From NCBI GenBank assembly GCA_049116335.1, contig JAGDYZ010000021.1:1-64000 (forward strand): DNA of 64,000 nt. The letters run 5' to 3'. The notes below the pieces were generated by a model that was not told the DNA's origin, did no database searches, and was given only the letters and a program-made list of their open reading frames with translations. Below, piece after piece: positions 33,832 to 42,529 of the stretch. The position numbers and the translations under genes were made by a program. Position 1 is the first letter of the stretch. Every line of letters begins with the position of its first letter. Origin of the DNA: CANMIH01 sp049116335 (GTDB taxonomy: Bacteria > Pseudomonadota > Alphaproteobacteria > Rhodobacterales > Rhodobacteraceae).

Positions 33832-34595
33832 CCGGTCATCGCCGCGCCGCCATCGACCACAAGCGTCTGAGCAGTCATCATTCGGCTGCTGTTTGAGGCA
33901 AGAAACAGAACGCTGTCGACGATGTCTTCCGGCACCAGCGCCTCTTTCAGACACTGTGTTTCTACATGCGCCGTCACTTTATCCGGTGTGGCCCAAAGAC
34001 GCTCCTGGCGTTCGGTCATCACCCAGCCCGGAGCAAGCGAATTGACACGGATCTTGTCGGGGCCAAGTTCACGCGCCAAAGCCCGCGTCATCCCCATGAT
34101 TCCCGCATTTGCCGTGGTGTAGGCCGTCAGTCCGGACACCCCAAGCATATAGGTGATCGAGCTGAAGTTGACGATTGAGCCCCCGCCCATCGCCTTCATC
34201 CCCGGCACCACGCTTTGGCATGCAAAGTAATAGGCCTTAAGATTGATGGCCTGCGCCCAGTCCCAATAGGCCTCATCTGTGTCTTCAAGCACATGGCGCT
34301 GATCATTTGCGGCATTGTTCACCAAGACCCCAATAGGCCCATGGGCCTCGGCTGCCTGATCAATCGCGGCCTTCAGCGCCGTCACATCGGTGATGTCACA
34401 TGGAATGAACAATGGCCGCGTGCCGGTGAGCCCCTCCATTTCATCACAGAAATCACGGGCGTCAGAACGCTGGACAAACGCCACCTTTGCGCCTTGCCGC
34501 AGAAACCCTTCGGTCAGGGCCGCACCAATCCCCGAACCACCTCCGGTGATGAAAACAGATGCGCCCTCAAGATCATGAAATGTTGCGGATGCCAT
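33828..34595 (-). CDS. Short-chain dehydrogenase/reductase lacking the catalytic lysine
   Basis: A 255-residue Rossmann-fold oxidoreductase. The cofactor motif TGGGSGIG is at residues 18-25, NNAA at 93-96, and the Ser of the tetrad in NFSSITY near 145. The YxxxK motif reads Y159-T-T-A-N163: Asn (codon AAT) replaces the catalytic Lys. The frame is otherwise intact. The protein resembles sugar dehydrogenases, in which YTTAK is usual. It may be inactive, altered in chemistry, or a sequencing change. GGGGAGAG precedes the ATG at 34595. Confidence 0.82.
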   Translation of the reverse strand: MASATFHDLEGASVFITGGGSGIGAALTEGFLRQGAKVAFVQRSDARDFCDEMEGLTGTRPLFIPCDITDVTALKAAIDQAAEAHGPIGVLVNNAANDQRHVLEDTDEAYWDWAQAINLKAYYFACQSVVPGMKAMGGGSIVNFSSITYMLGVSGLTAYTTANAGIMGMTRALARELGPDKIRVNSLAPGWVMTERQERLWATPDKVTAHVETQCLKEALVPEDIVDSVLFLASNSSRMMTAQTLVVDGGAAMTG

Positions 34596-34670
34596 TGCTC
34601 TCTCCCCTGCTGCGGCCACGTGTCATTGGCCGCACCTTACAGCACAGAGAGCAAAGGCAAAGACATTGGA

Positions 34671-35231
34671 TCAGAAGATTTTAACCTGCGTTCCGACCTC
34701 GGCCAACGCAAACAATTCAGAGATGTGCTCGTTGTAGAGACCAATGCAGCCATTCGACGACTGGCGGCCGATTTTGCGCGTGTCGTTTGATCCGTGAACG
34801 CGGTAGTACTGCCACGACAGATAGAGCGCATGGGTGCCCAGCGGATTGTCCGGCCCCGGCCCCACAAAATCTGGCCATTCCGGATTGCGTTTTTTCATCG
34901 ATGGCGTTGGACGCCAGCTCGGACCATCCACCTTGCGAATGACTTTGGTATAGCCACGTTTGGTCAGTTCTTCGCTCATCGGAACGCTGGAAGGATAGAC
35001 TTTGTAGGTTGTCTCATCCTCTGACCAATATTGCACGGCGCGCGAGTCGATATCACAAAGGATCGCGCCATGTTTGAGCGACTCAAAATGCTCGCTCCAA
35101 TCGGGCAAACGAAAGCCTGAGCTGTTGCGGCGGGAGATTGGATCTTCGACCACCGCTTGCGCCAAGGCAGGCGTTGCGAAAGAGATTGCGGCGGTTGCGA
35201 TAAAGTTCCGACGTGTCAGAAAACGGGCCAT
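34671..35231 (-). CDS. Exported L,D-transpeptidase (YkuD domain)
   Basis: A 186-residue protein with a twin-arginine-like signal peptide (RRNFIATAAISFATPALAQA) and a YkuD catalytic domain. PLGTHALYLSW, YRVHGSND (His) and SSNGCIGLYN (nucleophilic Cys in SxGCxG) are the family hallmarks. It would cross-link peptidoglycan stems or attach a protein to them in the periplasm. The gene is isolated, with the SDR gene 75 nt downstream. Confidence 0.9.
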   Translation of the reverse strand: MARFLTRRNFIATAAISFATPALAQAVVEDPISRRNSSGFRLPDWSEHFESLKHGAILCDIDSRAVQYWSEDETTYKVYPSSVPMSEELTKRGYTKVIRKVDGPSWRPTPSMKKRNPEWPDFVGPGPDNPLGTHALYLSWQYYRVHGSNDTRKIGRQSSNGCIGLYNEHISELFALAEVGTQVKIF

Positions 35232-35324
35232 GTGTCTGCTCTGTTGTCATTGTTCTCCTCCCTGCTACACCCTCCCCCCACTAGAGGATCAACACACGTT
35301 TTACTCACAACATCGTGAGCGCGA

Positions 35325-35753
35325 TCATTCGCCGATGTTGTCGTGGTCCGTCAGGCATTCGGAATGGTCGCGCAGCACCTCAAGCACACGGCAATCCCCG
35401 GTCTGCCCACCATCGCATTCCGTAATCATACGCTGCAGTTCGGTTTCAAGCGCCTGCAAACGCAGAATGCGTTGCTGAACCTGTACCAGCTGTTGTTGGG
35501 CAATCGAATCCGCCTGCGAACAGGATTGGTCTGGATTGTCCGACAGCCCGAGCAGATCGCGGATTGCATCGAGAGAAAATCCAAGCTGTCGCCCATGACG
35601 CACAAAGGCTAGCCGATCCAGATCACTTTGGGCATAGCGACGTTGGCCGCCGGCAGTACGGCCCGGTTCATTGAGCAAACCGATTTGTTCGTAATATCGA
35701 ATGGTTTGCACCTTGGTGCCGGTTTTGCGGGCAAGCGTTCCAATTGTCAGCAT
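35325..35753 (-). CDS. MerR-family metal-responsive regulator (ZntR/CadR-like)
   Basis: A 142-residue activator with the MerR DNA-binding domain (IGTLARKTGTKVQTIRYYEQIGLL split as IGTLARKTG and VQTIRYYEQIGLL) and a long dimerisation helix. Candidate metal-binding Cys are in QSCSQ, ECDGGQTGDC and HSEC, a layout like Zn/Cd/Pb sensors. The ATG at 35753 starts the conserved domain; the longer frame does not. It is divergent from a P1B-ATPase whose promoter has a 19-bp spacer, the MerR hallmark. Confidence 0.88.
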   Translation of the reverse strand: MLTIGTLARKTGTKVQTIRYYEQIGLLNEPGRTAGGQRRYAQSDLDRLAFVRHGRQLGFSLDAIRDLLGLSDNPDQSCSQADSIAQQQLVQVQQRILRLQALETELQRMITECDGGQTGDCRVLEVLRDHSECLTDHDNIGE

Positions 35754-35838
35754 AAAAACCTCAAGTGAATATAGCTTTTTAGATGTAGATCCGGCAAACC
35801 GGTTACGCAACCCCGTGCAAAATTCTCAATTTCTTCTC

Positions 35839-35869
35839 TTGACCCTACAGCCACTAGAGGTCGCATCTA
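35839..35869 (+). promoter_or_regulatory. MerR-type promoter of the P1B-ATPase gene
   Basis: TTGACC (35839-35844) and CATCTA (35864-35869) are separated by 19 bp, and an imperfect dyad ACCCTA...TAGAGGT fills the spacer. This overlong spacer with a central dyad is the standard architecture for activation by MerR proteins. Confidence 0.75.
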
Positions 35870-35899
35870 GGATGGCAGATAGATTTAAGAGGTGATCTC

Positions 35900-38167
35900 G
35901 TGCGCGACGACGCAACCAATCCCTGCGGCCAAACAAACCCAGACCTACCACATGCCATTTCCACGTCTCATGACCATGGTGGAGGGTGCTGCGGATCATC
36001 TGCCACGATCCCCAACCCAACCGCCTCTGCCGAAGACGGCCAGAGCTTTCGCGTGAACGGGTTGGATTGCGCGGAGGAAGTGGCCATCCTCAACAAGGTG
36101 CTTGCCAACGATCTCGGGGGTGAAGAGCATCTTGCCTTTGATGTCATCAATGCACGGATGACCATCCTGAAAACCGCGAACCCTATGTCCGCCCAGGAGG
36201 TCATCGACCGGGTCGCAAGCACGGGGATGTCTGCAAAAATTTGGGATGCAGGGAGCGCCGAGGCCGATGCAGCGGCCCATCTGACCCGTCAAAAACTGTT
36301 TACGGGCCTCTCTGCCGGGTTCTGGGCCGTAGGTCTTGGATACCATGTGGTGGAAACTGGACTGTCCGGCGCGGTTCAGATCTTTTCCGGCCATGGGGGC
36401 ACGGCCATGCCCATCTTTGAGATTGGCGCGTTTCTTTTGGCCGTGCTCTTTGGTGTCTGGCTTGTCGCGCCCAAAGCCCTGTCGGCGGCACGACGTGTCT
36501 CCCCGGATATGAACCTGTTGATGGTGATCGCCGTCGCAGGGGCACTGGCTTTGGGGGAGTTTTTCGAGGCCGCCACCGTCTCCTTCTTTTTTGCTCTATC
36601 CCTGACCCTCGAAAGCTGGAGCGTCGGACGGGCCCGGTCAGCCGTTGCCGCCCTTTTGGATCTTGCCCCGGCTACGGCGCGTGTGCTGTCTCCCGACGGC
36701 CAGGAAACAGACAGGCCCGCGTCTGAGGTTCAGGTTGGCACAGAGTTTATTGTGCGCGGCGGCGATCGCATCCCGCTCGATGGCACCGTGACCGCTGGTC
36801 TGGGTGCTGTCGACCAGGCCCCCATCACTGGGGAAAGCGCATTGGTCGCGAAAGCCCCCGGAGACGAGGTATTTGCAGGCACGATCAACGGCGATGGCAC
36901 GCTCACCATTCGCGCCACCAAAGCCGCCACCGATACCGTTCTCGCCAAAATCACCCGAATGGTGGGCGACGCCCATGCGCGCCGCGCCGAGGTCGAACAG
37001 TGGGTGACAAAGTTTGCCCGCATCTACACCCCAATCATCATGGCGCTGGCCGCTGCGATTGCTGTTGTCCCGCCTTTGGTGTTTGGCGGGGTGTGGAGCG
37101 TCTGGATCTACAATGCCTTGGTTTTACTTGTGATCGCCTGCCCCTGCGCCCTGGTTATCTCAACGCCGGTTTCCATCGTCGCCGCTTTGGCCGCGTCTGC
37201 CCGAAACGGGGTGCTGATCAAAGGCGGCGCCTATGTCGAGACACCGGGACGTGTCACAGCTCTGGCCATGGACAAGACCGGGACACTCACCGAAGGAGAA
37301 CCCGAAGTCGCCGCTGTGCATGCTTTGAAGGACGACGAAAACAGCCTGCTCACGCTTGCCTCAGCACTCGAGGCGCGATCCTCACACCCATTGGCCCGCG
37401 CCATTCTGGCCCGCAAAACTCCGGACACCCGCGCTGAAGACACGCGAACTGTGCCCGGGCGCGGTATTGTCGGAACGGTGGTCGGACGTCAGATCTGGCT
37501 GGGCTCGGCCCGTTTTGCCGCCGAAAATGGCGCGCATATCCCGGATAACCTGCGGTCCGAGATTGAAAAAGCCGGGAGCACCTTGGTGGCGGTTGGGGAA
37601 GGCACGTCCCTGCTTGGCCTGCTAGAGCTGCGCGACCGTATTCGTCCGGATGCCAAAGAGGTTATCGCCAAACTGCACGCGCAAGGTGTTGAGACCATCG
37701 TTATGCTGACCGGCGACAACCGGCACACAGCGCAGGCCGTCGCCGATGCGGTGGGGATTGATGAGGTCCACTCAGATCTGTTGCCGCAGGATAAGGTTGA
37801 TTCCATCGAGGCGCTGACCCAGACACACAAAACTGTGGCCATGATCGGCGATGGTGTAAATGACGCCCCCGCTATGGCGCGCGCAGATTTTGCCATCGCC
37901 ATGGGGGCCGTGGGCTCAGACGCCGCAATCGAGACCGCAGACATCGCCCTGATGAGCGACGACATTGGCAAACTGCCTTGGCTGGTCTCTCATTCACGTC
38001 ACACCATGTCGATTATTCGGCAAAACATCGCGTTTGCGCTGGCGACAAAGGCGCTGTTTGTCGCGCTGACGGCCTTGGGTATGGCCTCAATGTGGGGGGC
38101 CATTCTTGCAGATGTTGGGGTATCACTGGCCGTTGTGGCCAATGCGCTACGGCTGCTCAAGGCCTGA
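35900..38167 (+). CDS. P1B-type heavy-metal-translocating ATPase (Zn/Cd/Pb type)
   Basis: A 755-residue inner-membrane efflux ATPase with a GTG start after AAGAGGTGAT. The N-terminal tail is rich in Cys and His (HDHGGGCCGSS, C30-C31), and the HMA-like domain has GLDCAEE as in Zn/Cd/Pb pumps. The membrane metal site is C414-P-C416; the phosphorylated Asp is D458 in DKTGT; ARSSHPLA and MIGDGVNDAP complete the ATP-binding and hinge domains. With the divergent MerR regulator it makes a complete metal-resistance unit. ZntA is the nearest functional equivalent. Confidence 0.92.
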   Translation: MRDDATNPCGQTNPDLPHAISTSHDHGGGCCGSSATIPNPTASAEDGQSFRVNGLDCAEEVAILNKVLANDLGGEEHLAFDVINARMTILKTANPMSAQEVIDRVASTGMSAKIWDAGSAEADAAAHLTRQKLFTGLSAGFWAVGLGYHVVETGLSGAVQIFSGHGGTAMPIFEIGAFLLAVLFGVWLVAPKALSAARRVSPDMNLLMVIAVAGALALGEFFEAATVSFFFALSLTLESWSVGRARSAVAALLDLAPATARVLSPDGQETDRPASEVQVGTEFIVRGGDRIPLDGTVTAGLGAVDQAPITGESALVAKAPGDEVFAGTINGDGTLTIRATKAATDTVLAKITRMVGDAHARRAEVEQWVTKFARIYTPIIMALAAAIAVVPPLVFGGVWSVWIYNALVLLVIACPCALVISTPVSIVAALAASARNGVLIKGGAYVETPGRVTALAMDKTGTLTEGEPEVAAVHALKDDENSLLTLASALEARSSHPLARAILARKTPDTRAEDTRTVPGRGIVGTVVGRQIWLGSARFAAENGAHIPDNLRSEIEKAGSTLVAVGEGTSLLGLLELRDRIRPDAKEVIAKLHAQGVETIVMLTGDNRHTAQAVADAVGIDEVHSDLLPQDKVDSIEALTQTHKTVAMIGDGVNDAPAMARADFAIAMGAVGSDAAIETADIALMSDDIGKLPWLVSHSRHTMSIIRQNIAFALATKALFVALTALGMASMWGAILADVGVSLAVVANALRLLKA

Positions 38168-38184
38168 CATCGCTCCTAAATCTA

Positions 38185-38212
38185 GACAAAGGCCGGCAAC
38201 AAGGCCTTTGTC
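38185..38212. terminator. Hairpin between convergent ATPase and PNPOx-like genes
   Basis: GACAAAGGCC and GGCCTTTGTC form a perfect ten-base-pair stem around GGCAACAA, 17 nt after the ATPase stop. The tail is CCTTACC rather than a long T run. Confidence 0.65.
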
Positions 38213-38219
38213 CTTACCC

Positions 38220-38711
38220 CTAAATCGGCACCAAATCTTGGGGCGTAAACCGATAAGCTTTGGCAAATCCGCCATTCATCAGCCCCTCGTGGGCGATAAA
38301 GCGAACAAATCGGAAATCCGGGAAATCGATATAAAGCTTTGATTTCGGGCGCTGTTCGAGGAAAAACGCGCGCAAATTCGCATAGCCGTCGTTGTCGCGC
38401 AGAACAAATTCGGCGGTACAATGCAGCGTCAAACGCGGATGCGTCAGCGGATCCCCTTTTGGGCCCGGGTCGCCAATCAGCAGCGCACAATTGGGGTTGC
38501 TCTCAAGCGCGGCGGTATGGCTGGCCAGAGTTGAGATCAATGCCACGGGGTGTCCGGCCCGGTCTGTGGCCAAAGCCACACGCGTCACCGATGGCAAAAG
38601 CGTGCCCGGCTGCAGAAAAGACAGGGAGGCCGCGCTCGCCGCGCGGATCATCGCCTGCCCCTGTGCGCGAACCTCGGCATCAACAGGTTGGAAAAGATCA
38701 GATTTTGTCAT
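38220..38711 (-). CDS. PNPOx-like split-barrel protein (HugZ-type)
   Basis: A 163-residue protein with the FMN-binding split-barrel fold: VTRVALATDRAGHPVALISTLASHTAAL near residues 42-69 (read as VTRVALATDRAGHPV and LISTLASHTAAL), then NCALLIGDPGPKGDPLTHPRL, a motif shared with HugZ-like heme-utilisation and pyridoxamine-oxidase-like proteins. The C-terminus ends in FVRFIAHEGLMNGGFAKAYRF. It may bind heme or flavin; the role is unproven. Shorter than full HugZ, it lacks the C-terminal DUF2470 domain. Confidence 0.78.
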   Translation of the reverse strand: MTKSDLFQPVDAEVRAQGQAMIRAASAASLSFLQPGTLLPSVTRVALATDRAGHPVALISTLASHTAALESNPNCALLIGDPGPKGDPLTHPRLTLHCTAEFVLRDNDGYANLRAFFLEQRPKSKLYIDFPDFRFVRFIAHEGLMNGGFAKAYRFTPQDLVPI

Positions 38712-38756
38712 GCACCGATGTCTGACATGGGGGTTTGATTAGGCCAAGCGCCAAAA

Positions 38757-40949
38757 TCATCTTTTCCGACGTTTCACCCCACCCCGTTGGCCCGGTCTCC
38801 CAGCGGTAGAGCGCCCCTTGGATTTGACCGCCGCCTCCGCCGCCGCATCCACCGCCGACTGACGTGCGAGAGGATCGTCCGACACCGCCAGATCAACGGC
38901 TTCAAGCCGTTTGACCTCATCACGCAGGCGCGCAGCCTCTTCAAACTCAAGGTTTTCAGCCGCCTTGCGCATATCGTTGCGCAGGCCTTCCAGCACCGAT
39001 TGCAGATTACCACCCGCCGCCGCCGGATCAATGGTTGCCGTAACCCGCGATTGATCGGTGTCACCCTGATAGAGACCCGCCAGAATATCATCGACGTTTT
39101 TCTTCACCGTGGCCGGTGTGATCCCGTGCTCTTCGTTATAGGCCATCTGTTTGGCGCGGCGCCGGTTGGTTTCCCCAATCGCACGTTCCATGCTGCCTGT
39201 CACCTTGTCGGCATACATGATCACCCGGCCTTCAGCATTTCGCGCCGCCCGACCGATGGTCTGCACCAAAGAGGTTTCCGACCGCAAAAACCCTTCTTTG
39301 TCCGCATCCAGAATAGCGACCAGACCACATTCTGGAATGTCCAACCCTTCTCGCAAGAGGTTGATCCCGATCAACACATCAAACGCTCCGAGACGCAAAT
39401 CGCGCAAAATCTCGATCCGCTCGATGGTGTCGATGTCTGAGTGCATATAGCGGACTTTGATCCCCTGCTCATGCAGATATTCCGTCAGATCTTCGGCCAT
39501 GCGCTTGGTCAGCGTGGTGCAGAGAACCCGGTAGCCATCCGCCGTGACTTTGCGGATTTCATCCAGCAAATCATCCACTTGGGTTTCAACCGGTCGGATC
39601 TCAATGACAGGATCAAGAAGGCCGGTCGGGCGGATAACCTGTTCTGTGAACACGCCCCCCGTCTGCTCCATCTCCCAAGAGGCCGGCGTCGCCGAGACAA
39701 AGATCGACTGCGGGCGCATCGCATCCCACTCTTCAAACTTAAGCGGACGGTTGTCCATACAGGACGGCAGGCGAAAACCATGTTCCGCCAAGGTAAATTT
39801 GCGCCGATAGTCTCCCCGGTACATGCCGCCGATCTGGGGCACCGAAACGTGACTTTCATCGGCAAAGACAATGGCGGTGTCTGGGATAAACTCAAACAAG
39901 GTGGGCGGTGGTTCACCCGGAGCACGCCCAGTCAGGTAACGCGAATAGTTCTCAATGCCGTTGCAGACCCCCGTCGCCTCCAACATCTCAAGATCAAAGT
40001 TACAGCGTTGCTCCAGGCGCTGCGCCTCAAGCAGCTTGCCTTCGCCGACCAGTTGATCCAACCGCTGACGCAGTTCCTTTTTGATGCCAATGACCGCCTG
40101 CTGCATGGTGGGCCGTGGGGTCACATAGTGTGAGTTTGCGTAGATGCGGATGCGCTCAAAATCATCGGTGCGTTGTCCGGTCAGAGGATCAAACTCGCTG
40201 ATCCCTTCCAGCTCTTCACCAAAAAAGGACAGCTTCCACGCCCGGTCTTCGAGGTGCGCGGGCCAGACTTCCAGGCTGTCTCCCCGCACCCGGAACGATC
40301 CGCGCTGAAACCCCTGATCATTGCGCCGGTATTGCTGGGCCACCAGATCTGCGATGACTTTGCGCTGATCATACTCCTGCCCCAGAAACAGATCCTGCGT
40401 CATGGCCCCATAGGTCTCGACCGAGCCAATGCCGTAGATGCAGGACACCGAGGCAACGATAATCACATCATCGCGCTCTAACAGCGACCGTGTGGCCGCA
40501 TGGCGCATGCGGTCGATCTGTTCGTTGATCTGAGATTCCTTCTCAATGAAGGTATCAGACCGAGCGACATAGGCTTCGGGTTGGTAATAGTCGTAGTATG
40601 AGACAAAATACTCGACCGCATTGTCAGGGAAAAAGCCTTTGAACTCGCCATATAGCTGCGCCGCCAGCGTTTTGTTCGGCGCAAGAATGATCGCAGGCCG
40701 CTGTGTCTCGGCAATGATCTTGGCCATGGTAAAGGTTTTACCGGTGCCCGTGGCCCCCAACAGGACCTGATCCCGCTCGCCTTCGTTCACACCCGACGAC
40801 AGCTCGGCAATGGCCGTTGGCTGATCGCCCGCAGGTTCAAACTCGGTTTGCAAGACAAATTGCTTACCCCCCTCCAGCTTTTCGCGATGCTTCACATCCG
40901 GAGCTGGGGCGTGCAGGATCTGCATCTGTTCTGGCGAGTTATTGTGCAT
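38757..40949 (-). CDS. uvrB: UvrABC system subunit B
   Basis: A protein of about 730 residues, the damage-verifying helicase of nucleotide excision repair. Walker A is LLGATGTGKTFTMAK, the beta-hairpin begins YYDYYQPEAYV, the DEAD-like box is ADESHV, and helicase motifs include SATPASWE and IGRAARN. The C-terminal UvrC-interaction domain (LEFEEAARLRDEVKRLE) is present and followed by an Ala/Lys/Arg-rich tail. The ATG at 40949 matches MHNNSPEQMQI starts seen in relatives; the ATG at 40982 is an alternative. No GTTC-N7-GTTC SOS box was seen upstream. Confidence 0.95.
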   Translation of the reverse strand: MHNNSPEQMQILHAPAPDVKHREKLEGGKQFVLQTEFEPAGDQPTAIAELSSGVNEGERDQVLLGATGTGKTFTMAKIIAETQRPAIILAPNKTLAAQLYGEFKGFFPDNAVEYFVSYYDYYQPEAYVARSDTFIEKESQINEQIDRMRHAATRSLLERDDVIIVASVSCIYGIGSVETYGAMTQDLFLGQEYDQRKVIADLVAQQYRRNDQGFQRGSFRVRGDSLEVWPAHLEDRAWKLSFFGEELEGISEFDPLTGQRTDDFERIRIYANSHYVTPRPTMQQAVIGIKKELRQRLDQLVGEGKLLEAQRLEQRCNFDLEMLEATGVCNGIENYSRYLTGRAPGEPPPTLFEFIPDTAIVFADESHVSVPQIGGMYRGDYRRKFTLAEHGFRLPSCMDNRPLKFEEWDAMRPQSIFVSATPASWEMEQTGGVFTEQVIRPTGLLDPVIEIRPVETQVDDLLDEIRKVTADGYRVLCTTLTKRMAEDLTEYLHEQGIKVRYMHSDIDTIERIEILRDLRLGAFDVLIGINLLREGLDIPECGLVAILDADKEGFLRSETSLVQTIGRAARNAEGRVIMYADKVTGSMERAIGETNRRRAKQMAYNEEHGITPATVKKNVDDILAGLYQGDTDQSRVTATIDPAAAGGNLQSVLEGLRNDMRKAAENLEFEEAARLRDEVKRLEAVDLAVSDDPLARQSAVDAAAEAAVKSKGRSTAGRPGQRGGVKRRKR

Positions 40950-40982
40950 GATGGAGGTCTCTTGCCGCAGGATGTCCCACAT

Positions 40983-41455
40983 TTGTTCTTTTCTTAGACA
41001 CAGACAAGAGGCAGATGACCAGAGAGCTGTAAATTTCTTCTGGGACCCGCGCGAAGCGGTGTCGATTGACCAACAGCAGCTGGCACAATTCTGTGTCAGG
41101 CGCCCCTTCCGCTTCAGCCGCTGCCTGTTTTTTGGGCAGTTTTCCCTCAGATTTCTGTGGATGCGCTGGCCACTGGCAGATTCACGCCAAATTTAAGTGT
41201 AACCATTTTGTGAATTTTACGTTTGAATGTACCTTTTAAGGGCGCAGTCGGTTTGGCCAACTCGGCACGCAGTCAACTACCCCTCGCTCCCCGTGCGCCG
41301 ACGTTTGGCCAAACCTCTGCCAGCAGAGTTCTGACGATGTCTGTTTGGCCGCGTGTTGAGATCTTTGTTAGAAGCCGCGACAAATCTGCGATGTCCTAGG
41401 GCTTGAGATTAGGTCGGGAATCTCCGATAACCACAACGGTTCAAGGAGATCCGAT
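40983..41455. other. Intergenic region with repeated GTTTGGCC motif
   Basis: A 470-bp gap between divergent uvrB and the NDUFS4-like gene with no convincing gene. GTTTGGCC occurs three times, at 41251, 41303 and 41343; the second copy extends to the palindrome GTTTGGCCAAAC. They may be regulatory or chance. AAGGAG immediately precedes the NDUFS4-like ATG. Confidence 0.4.
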
Positions 41456-41767
41456 ATGCTCGCACGTATTTTTCAGCCAGCCAAAACCGCCATGTCCTCG
41501 GGTCAGGGTAAAACCAAAACTTGGATTCTTGAATTTTCACCGGCGGAACGCCGTGAAGTTGATCCGCTGATGGGCTGGACCTCGTCGGGTGACACCCAGA
41601 GCCAGGTGCGCATGCGCTTTGATAGCAAGGAAGCGGCAGAAGCCTATGCCAAGGACAACGGTATTCAGGCGACGATTCTTGAACCCAACAAACGCAAACC
41701 CAACATCCGCGCCCGTGGCTACGCCGAAAACTTCGCCGTTGATCGCCGCACACCTTGGACCCATTGA
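41456..41767 (+). CDS. NDUFS4-like accessory subunit of respiratory complex I
   Basis: A 103-residue protein of the NDUFS4/18-kDa subunit family. ARIFQPAKTAMSSG, KTWILEFSP, PLMGWTSSGDTQSQVRMRF and AYAKDNGI, ending in RGYAENFAVDRRTPWTH, match the alphaproteobacterial complex I subunit shared with mitochondria. It binds the peripheral arm and helps stabilise the NADH module. The gene is usually apart from the nuo operon, as here. A terminator follows at 41842. Confidence 0.9.
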   Translation: MLARIFQPAKTAMSSGQGKTKTWILEFSPAERREVDPLMGWTSSGDTQSQVRMRFDSKEAAEAYAKDNGIQATILEPNKRKPNIRARGYAENFAVDRRTPWTH

Positions 41768-41841
41768 ACTTGTAAATCGGGCTAAAGTTGCCGCGGAATC
41801 GGGGCAAAGATCCTGCGAGATGTGGGAAAGTCACCATTCAG

Positions 41842-41862
41842 GGCGCCCTTAGGGCGCCTTTT
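41842..41862 (+). terminator. Rho-independent terminator of the NDUFS4-like gene
   Basis: GGCGCC (41842-41847) pairs with GGCGCC (41853-41858) around CTTAG and is followed by TTTT, 75 nt after the stop codon. Confidence 0.7.
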
Positions 41863-41887
41863 CTGCATTTCACGGAATCCGTACGCC

Positions 41888-42529
41888 ATGCCCATTGATT
41901 TCCTGATGAATGGCGACAGGCCAGAGCACCCAACTATACTGTTGGCCCACGGTGCGGGTGCCGCAATGGACACGCCTTGGATGACTTCAATGGCCGAACG
42001 GCTCGCTTCCAGGGACATGCGCGTTGCACGGTTCGAGTTCGCCTATATGGCGGCACGCCGAACAGGCGGTCCCAAACGACCACCGCCAAAGATTGATCTG
42101 CTGCTGGAGGAATACCAAAGCGCTATTGACGCGCTTACCCCCGATGGCCCGTTAATCCTCGCAGGGAAATCTATGGGGGGACGTGTGGCCAGCATGATTG
42201 CCGAGGATCTGTATCAGTCTGGCAAAATCGCAGGCCTTTTGTGCCTAGGATATCCATTCCATCCACGCGGCAAGCCGGAAAACCTGCGCACAGACCATCT
42301 GAGAACCCTCACCGCGCCCACCCTGATCTGCCAAGGCACACGCGATCCGCTTGGCACAAAGGAAGAGGTCCAGAGCTACAACCTTTCCTCTGCAATCCGA
42401 GTCCACTGGCTGCCAGACGGAGATCACGACCTGAAACCCAGGAAACGGGAAACAGGCTTAACCCTTGAGGATCACCTTGCCACCACCGCCAATACAATCA
42501 GGGATTGGGGGAACGTCTTGGTCGGCTAA
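41888..42529 (+). CDS. Alpha/beta hydrolase of the KANL3/Tex30 type
   Basis: A 213-residue alpha/beta hydrolase. TILLAHGAGAAMDTPWM near the N-terminus, RFEFAYM, ILAGKSMGGRVASM (Ser nucleophile), LCLGYPFHPRGKP, and GDHDLKPRK (catalytic His) match the small bacterial KANL3/Tex30-like group, whose substrates are unknown. The frame is open from 41822 through the preceding terminator; the ATG at 41888 starts the conserved region. Confidence 0.82.
   Translation: MPIDFLMNGDRPEHPTILLAHGAGAAMDTPWMTSMAERLASRDMRVARFEFAYMAARRTGGPKRPPPKIDLLLEEYQSAIDALTPDGPLILAGKSMGGRVASMIAEDLYQSGKIAGLLCLGYPFHPRGKPENLRTDHLRTLTAPTLICQGTRDPLGTKEEVQSYNLSSAIRVHWLPDGDHDLKPRKRETGLTLEDHLATTANTIRDWGNVLVG

Noticed and set aside
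40983..41060. Possible SOS box upstream of uvrB
   Set aside because: Only a single GTTC half was found; no GTTC-N7-GTTC or GAAC-N7-GAAC pair exists there.
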